A stretch of DNA of 57,710 nucleotides from Novosphingobium sp. (GCA_025356575.1 JANXSP010000132.1:1-57710); one strand, 5' to 3'; counted from the stretch's first letter, positions 45,868 through 55,465 are shown. Made by a program: numbers and translations. The notes: generated by a model from the sequence alone, not told the origin.

Positions 45868-47093
45868 AACTGTGCCCCCAGCGCCTCGGCAACTGTAAAG
45901 ATATCCTTGTCGCCGCGCCCGCACAGGTTCGCCAGGATGATCGCGTCGCGGTCCATCGTCGGGGCCAGCTTGGCCACCGCGGCGATGGCGTGCGCGGGTT
46001 CGAGCGCGGGGATGATACCCTCGGTCCGGCATAGCAGCTGGAACGCGTCGAGCGCCTCGACATCGGTGACGCTGGTGTATTCGACCCGCCCGACATCGCG
46101 CAGCCAGGCGTGCTCGGGGCCGATCCCGGGGTAGTCGAGCCCGGCCGAGATCGAGTGCGCCTCGGCGATCTGGCCGTCTTCGTCCTGGAGCAAATAGGTC
46201 TTGTTGCCGTGGAGCACGCCGGGCGCGCCGCCCGCCAGGCTCGCGGCATGCTGGAGGTCGAGGCCGTGCCCCGCCGCCTCGACCCCGAGCATCTTGACCT
46301 CGGCATCGTCGAGGAACGGATGGAACAGCCCGATCGCGTTGCTGCCCCCGCCGATCGCGGCGACGAGCACGTCGGGCAGGCGCCCGGTGCGCTTCAGCAT
46401 CTGTTCGCGCGCCTCGCGCCCGATCACGCTCTGGAAATCGCGGACGAGCTCGGGATAAGGGTGCGGGCCGGCGGCGGTGCCGATGATGTAGAAGGTGTCG
46501 TGGACGTTCGCGACCCAGTCGCGCAGCGCTTCGTTCATCGCGTCCTTGAGCGTGCGTGCGCCGCTTTCCACCGGGATCACTTGCGCGCCGAGCAGCTTCA
46601 TCCGGAACACATTGGGCGATTGCCGCTCCACGTCGCGCGCGCCCATGTAGATCACGCAGGGCAGCCCGAACCGCGCGGCCACCGTGGCGGTGGCGACACC
46701 GTGTTGGCCCGCGCCGGTCTCGGCGATGATCCGGGTCTTGCCCATGCGGATCGCGAGGAGGATCTGCCCGACGCAGTTGTTGATCTTGTGCGCGCCGGTG
46801 TGGTTGAGCTCGTCGCGTTTGAACCAGATTTGCGCGCCTTTTCCCGCGGGCGCGCCCTCGCGCAGCGCTTCGGTCAGCCGCGGCGCGTAGTAGAGCGGGC
46901 TGGGGCGCCCGACGTAGTGTTCGAGCAGATCGTCGAACTCCGCGGCGAACGCGGGATCCTGCTTTGCCGCGCGGTATTCGCGGTCGAGCTCGAGGATCAA
47001 CGGCATCAGCGTTTCTGCGACATAGCGGCCGCCGAACTGGCCGAAATGGCCGCGCTCGTCAGGCTGGTTACGGAAGGAATTGGGGGCGTTCAT
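45864..47093 (-). CDS. trpB: tryptophan synthase beta chain
   Basis: PLP enzyme that joins indole with serine. The 409-residue protein has the PLP-binding lysine in [14 protein letters not shown] near residue 100, the [14 protein letters not shown] segment, and [13 protein letters not shown] binding the PLP phosphate. The N-terminus ([29 protein letters not shown]) is the standard one, which fixes the ATG at 47093. It overlaps trpA by four bases. The partner trpF is 29 bases upstream. Confidence 0.98.
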   Translation of the reverse strand: MNAPNSFRNQPDERGHFGQFGGRYVAETLMPLILELDREYRAAKQDPAFAAEFDDLLEHYVGRPSPLYYAPRLTEALREGAPAGKGAQIWFKRDELNHTGAHKINNCVGQILLAIRMGKTRIIAETGAGQHGVATATVAARFGLPCVIYMGARDVERQSPNVFRMKLLGAQVIPVESGARTLKDAMNEALRDWVANVHDTFYIIGTAAGPHPYPELVRDFQSVIGREAREQMLKRTGRLPDVLVAAIGGGSNAIGLFHPFLDDAEVKMLGVEAAGHGLDLQHAASLAGGAPGVLHGNKTYLLQDEDGQIAEAHSISAGLDYPGIGPEHAWLRDVGRVEYTSVTDVEALDAFQLLCRTEGIIPALEPAHAIAAVAKLAPTMDRDAIILANLCGRGDKDIFTVAEALGAQL

Positions 47094-47122
47094 GGTGGTT
47101 CTCACGGGCCTCGGGAGCTGGC

Positions 47123-47758
47123 TCAGGTTGCGTGCGCGGCTTTGCAGAAGGCCCGTATCTTGTCCACATCCTTGACCCCCGGCGCGCTCTCCACGCCCGA
47201 CGAGACATCGACCAGCGGCGCCCCGGTCTGGCGGATCGCGCCCGCGACGTTGTCCGGGTCGAGGCCCCCCGCCAGCCCCCACGGCAACGGGAACTTCAAG
47301 CCTTCGAGCAGGCGCCAGTCCGCCGCGAGTCCGTTGCCGCCGGGCAGCGCATGCGCGGGGGCATCGAACAGGATGCGGTCGGCCGCGCCGACGTAGGTTC
47401 GCGCGTGCTCGATCGATGAGCGCTGCGACACCCCGATCGCTTTCCACACCTCGAGCTTGGTATGCTCCTTGACCAGCGCCAGCCATTTGGGCGCCTCGTC
47501 GCCGTGGAACTGGACCACATCGGGCTGCACCGCCTCGATCGCGCGGATCGTTTCCTGGGGGGTCTGGTCGACCATAAGCAACACCACCTTGACCGCGGCC
47601 GGCACGCGGCGCCGCAGCCTGGCTGCGGTGTCGAGATCGACGTGGCGCGAACTTGCCGGGTGCCACACCAGCCCGACGTGGCTCGCCCCGGCATCGACCG
47701 CGGCGTCGAGCGTTGCGGGCGTCGAGAGCCCGCAGATTTTGACCGATGTCGCCGACAT
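47123..47758 (-). CDS. trpF: phosphoribosylanthranilate isomerase
   Basis: Isomerises PRA to CdRP in tryptophan synthesis. The 211-residue barrel begins [14 protein letters not shown], with the catalytic Cys in KICGL. The mid motif VVQFHGDE is present, followed by FDAPAH (general acid Asp) and the terminal [15 protein letters not shown] phosphate site. The ATG at 47758 is eight bases after the end of pyrF, so both are probably translated from one message. Open in-frame sequence upstream belongs to the antisense frame of pyrF. Confidence 0.96.
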   Translation of the reverse strand: MSATSVKICGLSTPATLDAAVDAGASHVGLVWHPASSRHVDLDTAARLRRRVPAAVKVVLLMVDQTPQETIRAIEAVQPDVVQFHGDEAPKWLALVKEHTKLEVWKAIGVSQRSSIEHARTYVGAADRILFDAPAHALPGGNGLAADWRLLEGLKFPLPWGLAGGLDPDNVAGAIRQTGAPLVDVSSGVESAPGVKDVDKIRAFCKAAHAT

Positions 47759-47766
47759 TCGTTCGT

Positions 47767-48444
47767 TCAGAGCGTCGCTTCGATCGCGCGGGCAGCGGCG
47801 ACCGGATCCTCGGCGCGGCTGATCGGGCGCCCGACCACGAGCACGCTGGCGCCAGCGTCGCGGGCTTCGCGCGGGGTAACGGTCCGCTTTTGATCGCCGT
47901 CCTTGTTGCCGCCGGGCCGCAGCCCCGGAACCACGAAGAATCCCGCCGGCCACTGTGCGTGTGCCGCGGCGACCTCGTGACCCGAGCAGACGATCCCGTC
48001 GAGCCCGGCGCGCTGAGCCAGGTCGGCCAGCCGCAGTACCTGATCGTGGGCGCTGCCGGCGATCCCGGTCGCGGCCATGTCGCGTTCGTCGAGGCTGGTG
48101 AGAAGCGTCACGCCGACCACCCTGCAACGCTCGCCCGCCGCGGCCTTGGCGTCTTCCATCATCGCTTGCCCGCCGCTGGCGTGGATCGTGACGATTGCGG
48201 GTTCGAGGACATGGAGTGCCTGCATCGCCGCGGCGACGGTGTTGGGAATGTCGTGCAGCTTGAGGTCGAGGAACAGCGGCAGATTGAGCTTGGCGAGTTC
48301 GAGCACCCCGTGGTGCCCGTGCGCGCAGAAGAATTCGAGCCCCAGCTTGAGCCCGCCGATATGGCCCATCACCTTGCGGGCAAGCGCTTCCGCAGCCTCG
48401 AGCCGGGGGACGTCGAGCGCGAGAAAGACCGGGTTGGTGCGCAT
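47767..48444 (-). CDS. pyrF: orotidine-5'-phosphate decarboxylase
   Basis: Last step of UMP synthesis. The 225-residue barrel has [10 protein letters not shown] at the start and the catalytic [19 protein letters not shown] segment with the D-x-K-x-x-D charge array. [20 protein letters not shown] and [11 protein letters not shown] bind the phosphate. The ATG at 48444 shares one base with the stop of the LapA-domain gene (TAATG). Placed before trpF, as in other alphaproteobacteria; pyrimidine and tryptophan synthesis both use PRPP, which may explain the co-location (inference). Confidence 0.97.
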   Translation of the reverse strand: MRTNPVFLALDVPRLEAAEALARKVMGHIGGLKLGLEFFCAHGHHGVLELAKLNLPLFLDLKLHDIPNTVAAAMQALHVLEPAIVTIHASGGQAMMEDAKAAAGERCRVVGVTLLTSLDERDMAATGIAGSAHDQVLRLADLAQRAGLDGIVCSGHEVAAAHAQWPAGFFVVPGLRPGGNKDGDQKRTVTPREARDAGASVLVVGRPISRAEDPVAAARAIEATL

Positions 48445-48761
48445 TACATCAGCGGCGTAACGGGTTCGATCACCGGATCGGTCACCGGAGCAGCCACTGG
48501 GGTCACCGGCGCCGGAGCGACCGCGATCTGATTGCGCTCGAGCGTCGTGATCCGCCGGTCGGCTCGCCAGCGGTGCGCGCGGTGGACCAGCCACATCGGC
48601 AGCAGTCCCATCAGGAACGCGGTCAGCACGAGGACCGGAAGCTTGGTCTCGAGGACCAGGTTTTCCCAGATCTTGACCTCGACGCCGTGCCAGTTGTTGA
48701 GCGAGAACAACAGCAGCGCGACGAGCACCAGTACCCAGATTATTGTCCGTACGATCTGCAT
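48444..48761 (-). CDS. LapA/DUF1049-domain inner-membrane protein
   Basis: A 105-residue protein with two transmembrane helices, IIWVLVLVALLLFSL and PVLVLTAFLMGLLPMWLVH. NNWHGVEVKIWENLVLE lies between them, the pattern of lipopolysaccharide assembly protein A (LapA, DUF1049). LapA with LapB adjusts LpxC levels and so lipopolysaccharide synthesis in E. coli. Here no LapB TPR protein is beside it. The C-terminal part is a Pro/Val-rich tail (APVTPVAAPVTDPV). The ATG at 48761 lies before the first helix. Its stop overlaps the start of pyrF by one base. Function is inferred from fold and size. Confidence 0.85.
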   Translation of the reverse strand: MQIVRTIIWVLVLVALLLFSLNNWHGVEVKIWENLVLETKLPVLVLTAFLMGLLPMWLVHRAHRWRADRRITTLERNQIAVAPAPVTPVAAPVTDPVIEPVTPLM

Positions 48762-48838
48762 TGCGCCCGGTCTCCTTCCCCTGCGGGACCATTCGCTGCA
48801 TGCTACGCGCGATTGCCATAATTGCAAAGCCGCTCGGG

Positions 48839-50167
48839 TTAATCCTTGAAAACGCGCGCGAATATGCGATCGACCTGGGCAAAATGGTATTCGAGACCGA
48901 AGCTTTGTGCGAGCGTTTCGGGGGCGATGTGCGCGGTCACCTCGGTGTCGGCGCTCAGCAGTGCGAGCAACGACAGCGCACCGTCGGACTGCCACACTTT
49001 CATCGCGTTGGCCTGGACGATGCGGTAGCTGTCCTCGCGGCTGAGGCCGGCCTGGGTCAGCGCCAGTAGCACCCGCTGCGAATGGACGAGCCCGCCCATG
49101 CGGTCGAGGTTCTTTTGCATCCGTTCGGGATAGACCAGCAGCTTGTCGATCACTCCGGTCAGCCGGGCGAGCGCGAAATCGAGCGTGATGCACGCGTCCG
49201 GCCCGATGTAGCGTTCGACCGACGAATGGCTGATATCGCGCTCGTGCCACAGCGCGACGTTCTCCAGAGCCGGGATCACTGCGCCGCGGACCACGCGGGC
49301 GAGCCCGGTGAGGTTTTCGGTCAGCACCGGGTTGCGCTTGTGCGGCATCGCCGATGAACCCTTTTGCCCCGGCGCGAAATACTCCTCGGCCTCGAGCACT
49401 TCGGTGCGCTGGAGGTGGCGGACTTCGGTGGCGAGCCGCTCGATCGATCCGGCGATCACACCCAGCGTGGCAAAGAACATCGCGTGGCGATCGCGCGGGA
49501 TGACCTGCGTGCTGATCGGCTCGACCGCAAGGCCGAGCTTGGCCGCGACGTATTCCTCGACCGCGGGATCGATGTTGGCGAAGGTCCCGACCGCGCCCGA
49601 GATCGCGCACGTCGCGATTTCGGCACGCGCCGCGACCAGCCGCGCGCGGCAGCGGTCGAACTCGGCGTAGGCCTGCGCCAGCTTGAGGCCGAAGGTGGTC
49701 GGCTCGGCATGGATGCCATGGCTGCGCCCGATCGTGGGGGTGTGCTTGTGCTCGAACGCGCGCGTTTTCAGAGCCCCGAGTAGTGCGTCGAGATCGGCCA
49801 GCAGCAGGTCGCTGGCTTTGGCGAGCTGAACCGACAGGGTGGTGTCGAGGACGTCCGAACTGGTCATCCCCTGATGCATGAACCGCGCCAGATCGCCGCC
49901 CGAATGCGCAGTCACCTGTTCGCCCACCCAGGTCAGGAACGCGATGACATCGTGGCGGGTCACCGCCTCGATCGCGTCGATCGCGGCGACATCGATCTGC
50001 GGGTTCGTCGCCCACCAGTCCCACAAAGCCGTACCCGCTTCGCGCGGGACCACGCCGAGTTCGCCGAGCTTGTCGGTGGCATGCGCCTCAATCTCGAACC
50101 AGATGCGGTAGCGCGCCTCGGGCTCCCAGATCGCAGTCATGACGGGGCGGGAGTAGCGGGGGACCAT
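48839..50167 (-). CDS. purB: adenylosuccinate lyase
   Basis: Cleaves SAICAR and adenylosuccinate to fumarate plus AICAR or AMP in purine synthesis. The 442-residue protein opens MVPRYSRPVMTAIW, the standard alphaproteobacterial N-terminus. It has SSDVLDTTLSVQL, the catalytic His in GRSHGIHAEPTTFG, and the signature GSSAMPHKRNPVLTENL containing the flexible-loop Ser. It stands 77 bases upstream of the LapA-domain gene on the same strand; no terminator was seen in between. Downstream of radC on the same strand (62-base gap). Confidence 0.97.
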   Translation of the reverse strand: MVPRYSRPVMTAIWEPEARYRIWFEIEAHATDKLGELGVVPREAGTALWDWWATNPQIDVAAIDAIEAVTRHDVIAFLTWVGEQVTAHSGGDLARFMHQGMTSSDVLDTTLSVQLAKASDLLLADLDALLGALKTRAFEHKHTPTIGRSHGIHAEPTTFGLKLAQAYAEFDRCRARLVAARAEIATCAISGAVGTFANIDPAVEEYVAAKLGLAVEPISTQVIPRDRHAMFFATLGVIAGSIERLATEVRHLQRTEVLEAEEYFAPGQKGSSAMPHKRNPVLTENLTGLARVVRGAVIPALENVALWHERDISHSSVERYIGPDACITLDFALARLTGVIDKLLVYPERMQKNLDRMGGLVHSQRVLLALTQAGLSREDSYRIVQANAMKVWQSDGALSLLALLSADTEVTAHIAPETLAQSFGLEYHFAQVDRIFARVFKD

Positions 50168-50229
50168 AGCTCGACTCCGGTGGGCGGGAATGCGGCGCGG
50201 CTAGGGTGCGGGGGCGCGGATGGCAAGGC

Positions 50230-50952
50230 TCAGATCAACCCCTTGGCCTTCAGGCTCACGTGCCCCTCGCGCCCGATGATGACGTGATCGTGGACGCTGA
50301 TTCCCAGCAACCTTCCCGCCTCGGCGATACGGTTGGTGATCTGGATGTCGGCGCGACTGGGTTCGGGTGAGCCGCTGGGATGGTTGTGAACCAGGATCAG
50401 CGCCGCTGCGCCAAGGTCGAGCCCGCGGCGGATGACTTCGCGCGGGTGGATCGCGGCTTCATCCAGGCTGCCGTCGCCGACGTGTTCGTCATGGATCAGC
50501 AGGTTCTGACTGTTGAGATAGAGCACGCGGACCCGCTCGACGGTCAGGTGAGCCATGTCGATCGTCAGGTAGTCGATCAGCGCCTGCCAACTGCCCAGCA
50601 CGGGCGCCGAGCGGACCGCGGCGCGCGCCATCCGCCGTGCGGCCAGCGGAACGATCCGCAGCGCCGCGGCGCTGGTCTCGCCCATGCCGGGATGCATCGC
50701 GAGCGCCTTGGCATCGGCGTTGAACACTCCAGCCAGCCCGCCGAACCGCGCCAGCAGGCTGCGCGCGAGCGGCTTGACGTCGCGGCGCGGGATCGCGGTC
50801 ATTAACAGGTATTCGATTACCTCGTGGTCGGCGAGCGCTTCCGCCCCGCCGCCGAGCAGGCGCGTGCGCAGCCGCGCGCGATGGCCGTGCGCGTCGTTGC
50901 CAGCGCTTTCAGAAGGCGCAATTCCCGGCAATCCGCTCGTGCCAGCCGCCAC
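50230..50952 (-). CDS. radC: RadC family JAB-domain protein
   Basis: A 240-residue MPN/JAMM-domain protein. An HhH-like N-terminal part (LLARFGGLAGVFNADAKALAMHPGMG) precedes the JAMM domain. The metal site is HNHPSGSPEPSRAD, with EHVGDGSLDEAAIHPREV as the strand supplying the Glu. The family is called DNA repair protein RadC, though direct repair activity is disputed. No ATG is near; the GTG at 50952 is chosen because GGGGGAAG lies about seven bases upstream and gives a normal length. It is divergent from the YdbH gene across 68 bases. Confidence 0.88.
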   Translation of the reverse strand: MAAGTSGLPGIAPSESAGNDAHGHRARLRTRLLGGGAEALADHEVIEYLLMTAIPRRDVKPLARSLLARFGGLAGVFNADAKALAMHPGMGETSAAALRIVPLAARRMARAAVRSAPVLGSWQALIDYLTIDMAHLTVERVRVLYLNSQNLLIHDEHVGDGSLDEAAIHPREVIRRGLDLGAAALILVHNHPSGSPEPSRADIQITNRIAEAGRLLGISVHDHVIIGREGHVSLKAKGLI

Positions 50953-51020
50953 TTTGCAACTTCCCCCAACCTTGCGCGTTGTCTCCCACGCATTGCCTTT
51001 AGCAGGGCGCTCGCGCAAGT

Positions 51021-54000
51021 ATGAGGGCGATGGCCGACCTTGAAGACGAAACGTCGGCGGCCTTTGACGAGCCCGTCCCAAGCCCGCGAACACGCCGTTG
51101 GCCGTGGCTGCTGGGTCTGGTCGCGCTGGCTCTCGCCCTGGTCGTGGCCGGCTTGTGGCTGGCACGCACCCGCATTGCCGGTGACGTGATTGCGGGCCAA
51201 CTCGCCAAGTACGATGTGCCGGCGACTTATAAGATCGCCAAGATCGGGACCCGCAGCGAAGTGCTGACCGACATCGTCGTCGGCGATCCGGCCCGTCCCG
51301 ATCTGACCATAGAGCGCGCAGAAATCGCGATTCTACCGCGCTTCGGGATCCCCGGCATCGGCCGGATCACGTTGGTCCGTCCGCGACTTTACGGCAGCTA
51401 CCACGGCGGCGAGATCAGCTTCGGCAGCCTCGACAAGGTTTTGTTCACGGGCCGCAAAGCGGCATTCCGCCTCCCCGATCTCGACCTGGCGCTGTCAGAT
51501 GGGCGCGCGCTGCTGGTCACCGATTACGGCCGAGTCGGGCTGAAGGCCGAGGGCCAGGGCAAATTGCGTGGCGGGTTCACCGGGATGCTTGCCGCCGCGG
51601 CGCCCGAACTGGCCGGTACCGGGTGCCGGGCGGAGCGCGCGTCGCTATACACCGCGGTGACGATAACCGCGGAACGCCCGCGCCTGGTCGGGCCGCTGCG
51701 GGCGGCGAGCCTGTCGTGCCCGGCGCAGCGGTTGGCCGCGGCGCGGATCGCGGTCGCGCTCGATACCACGCTCGACCAGGCCTTCGACGGTGCAGCGAGC
51801 AAGCTGGGGCTATCCGCCGCGGCGCTGACCTACGCCGGCAACCGTGCCGCCGGTGTAACCGGGACGACGAGCGTGACCTTCCGCAAGCGCGCGGTCACCG
51901 CCCGCTACGCGCTGCTGCTGCGCGGCGTTTCCAGCGTGCAGGCCGAGGCGAACACCCTCGCGCTCGACGGAACGCTGCGGACGCCCGACCTGTTCGCCAC
52001 GGCGCAGATCGACGGGACTGTCGATGGCGGCGGCGTCCGGCTCGCAAACGGGCTCGACCGAACGCTCGCCGGTTTCCAGCAGAGCGCGGCGCAGACTTTC
52101 GCGGGACCGATGCTCGCGCAGATCCGCGGAGCGCTGGCGCGGGAAGGGCGCAACAGCCGGCTTGCCGGCGATTTCACCGCGCGCAAGACCGGCGCATTGA
52201 CCAGCATCGTCGTGCCCCAGGCAAGCCTGCGCGGCGGGAGCGGCGCCACCCTGCTGGCGCTGTCGCGGTTCTCGGCACTGCTGGGAGGGGGCGGCGCGCC
52301 GCGGCTATCGGGCAACTTCGCGAGCGGCGGAGCGGGGCTCCCGCAAATCGCCGGACGGATGGAACGCCAATCGAGCGGTGGGCTGGCGCTGCGCATGACG
52401 ATGGCCGAGTATCGCGCCGGGGCGGGCAAGCTGGCGTTCCCCGAACTGCTCGTCGTCCAGGCGCCGGGCGGCGCTTTCGGCTTCGCCGGAGAAGCACGGT
52501 TGAGCGGCCCGCTGCCCGGCGGGGCGGCCCAGAACCTCAGCGTTCCGCTCGACGGCAACTGGTCGTCGGCGCGCGGGCTTTCGCTGTGGCGCGGGTGCAC
52601 GCCGCTGCGCTTCGACAGCCTGCGCTTCGCCAACCTTACGCTCGAAAAGCGCGGGCTGACCGTGTGCCCCGGTCCCGACGGCGCCATCCTGCGCAGCGAC
52701 GCGCGGGGCACGCGGATCGCTGCGGGCGCGCCCTCGCTCAACGTCGCGGGACGCCTTGGCTTGACCCCGATCCGCATTGCCAGCGGCGCGGTCGGGTTTG
52801 CCTACCCCGGAACGCTGGCCGCCAAGCGGCTCGACATCTCGCTCGGCCCGCAAGCGACCGCGACGCGGTTCCAGCTCGCCTCGCTGACCGCGCAGATCGG
52901 CAAGGACATCGCCGGGCGCTTTGCCGGGACCGACGCCCGGCTCTATGCGGTGCCGCTCGACATCCTCGGGGCAAGCGGCGCCTGGCGCTATGCCGGCGGA
53001 CGCCTGACCGTGGCCGACGGTGCGTTCCGCCTCACCGACCGCAACGTCGATGCGCGGTTCCAGCCGTTGATCGCGCACGGCGCTTCGCTGAGCCTGGTCA
53101 ACAACCGCATCCTTGCCAAGGCCAGTCTGCGCGAGCCGGCCACCGACCGCACCGTCGCGGACGTGGCGATCCGCCATGACCTGACCGACGCGCGCGGCCA
53201 CGCCGACCTCACCGTGGCCGGATTGACGTTCGACCGCGCGCTCCAGCCCGATACCCTGACCCGCCGCGCGCTGGGCGTGATCGCCAACGCCCGCGGCACC
53301 GTGCGCGGCACCGGACAGATCGACTGGGACCCTGCGGGAATGACCAGCAGCGGCGATTTTTCCAGCGATGCGCTCGATTTCGCGGCGGCGTTCGGCCCGG
53401 TCAAGGGCGCCTCGGGAACGGTCCACTTTACCGATCTGGTCAACCTGGTCACCGCGCCCGACCAGCAAATCCGCGTCGCCTCGATCAACCCGGGGATCGC
53501 AGTCGAAGACGGGGTGCTGACGTTCGCGTTGCTCCCAGGCAACCGCGCCGCGGTCAAGGGCGCGACGTGGCCGTTCATGGGCGGTACGCTCACCCTCCAG
53601 CCGCTGACGTTGTCGCTCGGGCGGGTCGAGGTCCGGCGTTACGTTCTCCACATCGAAAATCTCGACGCGGCAAAATTCGTCGAGCGGATGGAGCTCGGCA
53701 ACATCCGCGCCAGCGGGCGCTTCGATGGCGACATGCCGCTGGTGTTCGACGAGAACGGCGGGCGGATCGTGGGCGGAATGCTGACCTCGCGTCCGCCGGG
53801 CGGCAACGTGTCGTACATTGGCGTGCTGACCTACAAAGACCTTTCGCCGATTGCCAACTTCGCGTTCGATGCGCTCAAGTCGCTCGATTATCGGCGCATG
53901 ACCATCGGCGTCGACGGCGCGCTGGCGGGCGATATCGTCACCCGCGTGCGCTTCGACGGGGTCAAGCAGGGCGCGGCGGCCAAGCGCAACATCGTTACCC

Positions 54001-54230
54001 GCGCGTTCGCCAACTTGCCGCTGCAGTTCAACCTCAACATCCGCGCCCCGTTCTATCAGCTGATCACCTCGCTCAAGGCGCTCTACGACCCGGCGTTCGT
54101 GCGCGATCCACGCGATCTCGGGCTGATTGGCGCGGATGGCAAGCCGCTGGCCCCCGCGGTCGTGAACCCGCCTCCGCCCGCAATCAAACCCAGCGATATT
54201 CAGCCTTCAGAAAGCGGAACCAAGCCATGA
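51021..54230 (+). CDS. ydbH: YdbH-type AsmA-like intermembrane lipid transport protein
   Basis: A 1069-residue protein with one N-terminal membrane anchor (WLLGLVALALALVVAGLWLA, residues ~30-50) and a very long periplasmic part rich in beta-strands. It ends with the conserved YdbH segment PLQFNLNIRAPFYQLITSLKALYDP. In E. coli YdbH spans the periplasm and works with the outer-membrane lipoprotein YnbE and with YdbL to keep outer-membrane phospholipids in balance. Here the next two genes encode just these partners, which strongly supports the call. The ATG at 51021 is used; another at 51030 is equally possible. The TGA overlaps the ynbE ATG (ATGA). Confidence 0.92.
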   Translation: MRAMADLEDETSAAFDEPVPSPRTRRWPWLLGLVALALALVVAGLWLARTRIAGDVIAGQLAKYDVPATYKIAKIGTRSEVLTDIVVGDPARPDLTIERAEIAILPRFGIPGIGRITLVRPRLYGSYHGGEISFGSLDKVLFTGRKAAFRLPDLDLALSDGRALLVTDYGRVGLKAEGQGKLRGGFTGMLAAAAPELAGTGCRAERASLYTAVTITAERPRLVGPLRAASLSCPAQRLAAARIAVALDTTLDQAFDGAASKLGLSAAALTYAGNRAAGVTGTTSVTFRKRAVTARYALLLRGVSSVQAEANTLALDGTLRTPDLFATAQIDGTVDGGGVRLANGLDRTLAGFQQSAAQTFAGPMLAQIRGALAREGRNSRLAGDFTARKTGALTSIVVPQASLRGGSGATLLALSRFSALLGGGGAPRLSGNFASGGAGLPQIAGRMERQSSGGLALRMTMAEYRAGAGKLAFPELLVVQAPGGAFGFAGEARLSGPLPGGAAQNLSVPLDGNWSSARGLSLWRGCTPLRFDSLRFANLTLEKRGLTVCPGPDGAILRSDARGTRIAAGAPSLNVAGRLGLTPIRIASGAVGFAYPGTLAAKRLDISLGPQATATRFQLASLTAQIGKDIAGRFAGTDARLYAVPLDILGASGAWRYAGGRLTVADGAFRLTDRNVDARFQPLIAHGASLSLVNNRILAKASLREPATDRTVADVAIRHDLTDARGHADLTVAGLTFDRALQPDTLTRRALGVIANARGTVRGTGQIDWDPAGMTSSGDFSSDALDFAAAFGPVKGASGTVHFTDLVNLVTAPDQQIRVASINPGIAVEDGVLTFALLPGNRAAVKGATWPFMGGTLTLQPLTLSLGRVEVRRYVLHIENLDAAKFVERMELGNIRASGRFDGDMPLVFDENGGRIVGGMLTSRPPGGNVSYIGVLTYKDLSPIANFAFDALKSLDYRRMTIGVDGALAGDIVTRVRFDGVKQGAAAKRNIVTRAFANLPLQFNLNIRAPFYQLITSLKALYDPAFVRDPRDLGLIGADGKPLAPAVVNPPPPAIKPSDIQPSESGTKP

Positions 54231-54499
54231 CGTACCTGCAATTGACCAAGCGCGCCGCTGCTGCGACACTGCTCCCGATGGGGCACAATCGGCAACGCAA
54301 GCGGGGGTCGACCCGCCGGACGATGGGTTCGGCGGTAGTGTTGGCGGCGAGTGCGATCGCGCTGTCGGGTTGTGTATCGGTCAACGCACCGGACAAGCCG
54401 ATCGTGATCGAGCTCAACGTCAACATCAAACAGGAAGTGATCTATCGGTTGGCGCAGGATGCGGGCAATACGATAGACAAGAATCCGGGAATATTCTGA
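54227..54499 (+). CDS. ynbE: YnbE-type outer-membrane lipoprotein
   Basis: A 90-residue lipoprotein with the lipobox ALSGC in MGSAVVLAASAIALSGCVSV. The mature part is short (VSVNAPDKPIVIELNVNIKQEVIYRLAQDAGN), and matches the YnbE family, whose beta-strand is thought to pair with the YdbH edge to dock it at the outer membrane. An unusually long N-region of about 33 basic residues (MTYLQLTKRAAA... RKRGSTRRT) precedes the signal core if the coupled ATG at 54227 is used; the ATG of MGSAVV is a possible alternative start. Four-base overlap with ydbH, and one-base (TGATG) with ydbL. Confidence 0.88.
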   Translation: MTYLQLTKRAAAATLLPMGHNRQRKRGSTRRTMGSAVVLAASAIALSGCVSVNAPDKPIVIELNVNIKQEVIYRLAQDAGNTIDKNPGIF

Positions 54500-54894
54500 T
54501 GGTCAAGCGTTTCATCTCAGTCCGCAAGATCGCTTTGGCGGCGTTCGCGGCGTCGCTTGTCGTGGCCGCACCTGCGCTGGCGCAGCGCACGGCTGCCTAT
54601 GCCTCGGCACGCGCGGCAGGCGAAGTGGGCGAAAAGATGGACGGCTATCTCGGGATCGTCGGCGCGGCCACTCCGGCACTGCGCGCGATGGTCGACGACC
54701 TCAACATCAAGCGCCGCGCGATCTATGCCGAGAAGGCCCCGGCGGCGAGCGCGACGATCGAAGAATATGCGCTCACTTCGGGCTGCCTGGCAATTTCACG
54801 GACGGTCCCGGGCGAGAAGTACCAGGCCCCGGACGGCCAGTGGCATACCCGCGGCGCTGCCGCGCCGATGCGTGACGCGCGCTGCCCCGGTTAA
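54499..54894 (+). CDS. ydbL: YdbL family protein (DUF1318)
   Basis: A 131-residue periplasmic protein. The signal VRKIALAAFAASLVVAAPALAQ is followed by AAYASARAAGEVGEKMDGYLGIVG, then the DUF1318 core DDLNIKRRAIYAEKA and a C-terminal part with a Cys pair (SGCLA, ARCPG). In E. coli YdbL is a periplasmic partner of the YdbH-YnbE bridge. The ATG shares one base with the ynbE stop, so the three genes form one translational unit. No terminator is evident right after it; the following 215 bases lead to the atp operon. Confidence 0.88.
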   Translation: MVKRFISVRKIALAAFAASLVVAAPALAQRTAAYASARAAGEVGEKMDGYLGIVGAATPALRAMVDDLNIKRRAIYAEKAPAASATIEEYALTSGCLAISRTVPGEKYQAPDGQWHTRGAAAPMRDARCPG

Positions 54895-55034
54895 GGGTTG
54901 TAACAGGCCTGAGGGAGCAGGCGCTCTGGTCCCGACGGCGGCAATCGCTGACCCGTCCCCAATTCGCTCCACCGACCTCCGGATGCTGCGCTGCATCATG
55001 CCGAGCGATTGACTCCCTGGCACCCCCCGCCTAA

Positions 55035-55075
55035 GGGGGCGGCGTTTCGCCGGTGGGGTCGCCCATTTCCGCGCG
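55035..55075. other. GC-rich hairpin region before atpI
   Basis: GGGCGGCGTTTCGCCGG and flanking C/G runs (CCCCCCGCC, GGTGGGGT) can form competing stem-loops. The 215-base gap between ydbL and atpI otherwise shows no gene; the atp promoter is expected here. Confidence 0.35.
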
Positions 55076-55109
55076 ATTTCTCTCTTTTCCCGCAAGGACG
55101 GACAGCATC

Positions 55110-55433
55110 GTGGCGGACGACCCCCAGGACGTATCTCAGAACCCGGTAACGCCCGATCCCGCGCTCGGCTCGCTCGAGAGCCGTCTGGCTGCGGCACGGC
55201 TGACCGAGGATGCGCGGCTGGCCAAGGAACATGTGCCGCTGGCCACCGACGCAACCCGCGGCGGATCGGCGATCGCGGCAACGATGCTCGGCTATCCGCT
55301 GGGCGGGATCGTCATCGGCTTCGTTCTGGACAAGCTCTTCGGCACGCTGCCGTGGATTACCATCGGCCTGATGTTCACCGCCTTCGTTGGCGGCTGCATC
55401 GCGGTCATGCGCAACAACAAGACCCGCGCTTAA
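55110..55433 (+). CDS. atpI: ATP synthase assembly/accessory protein AtpI
   Basis: A 107-residue membrane protein at the head of the Fo operon. The N-terminal half is hydrophilic (SRLAAARLTEDARLAKE). Two transmembrane helices follow, IAATMLGYPLGGIVIGFVLDKLFG and PWITIGLMFTAFVGGCIAVMR, joined by GTL. This is the AtpI (F0F1 subunit I) pattern, which helps assemble the c-ring and, in some species, magnesium supply. The GTG at 55110 lies after AAGGACGGACAG; no ATG is in reach. A 32-base gap separates it from atpB. Confidence 0.88.
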   Translation: MADDPQDVSQNPVTPDPALGSLESRLAAARLTEDARLAKEHVPLATDATRGGSAIAATMLGYPLGGIVIGFVLDKLFGTLPWITIGLMFTAFVGGCIAVMRNNKTRA

Positions 55434-55465
55434 GCGCGACCGAACAGGCAGGGACCAGACGTACC

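Noticed and set aside
48444..50024. Long minus-strand frame extending the LapA-domain gene into purB
   Set aside because: The upstream part is out of frame with purB and low in coding character; the LapA-domain gene starts with ATG at 48761 before its first helix.
53567..54226. Plus-strand open frame running into ynbE from inside ydbH
   Set aside because: Arg-rich shadow of ydbH; the ATG at 54227 in the ATGA overlap is the likely start of ynbE.
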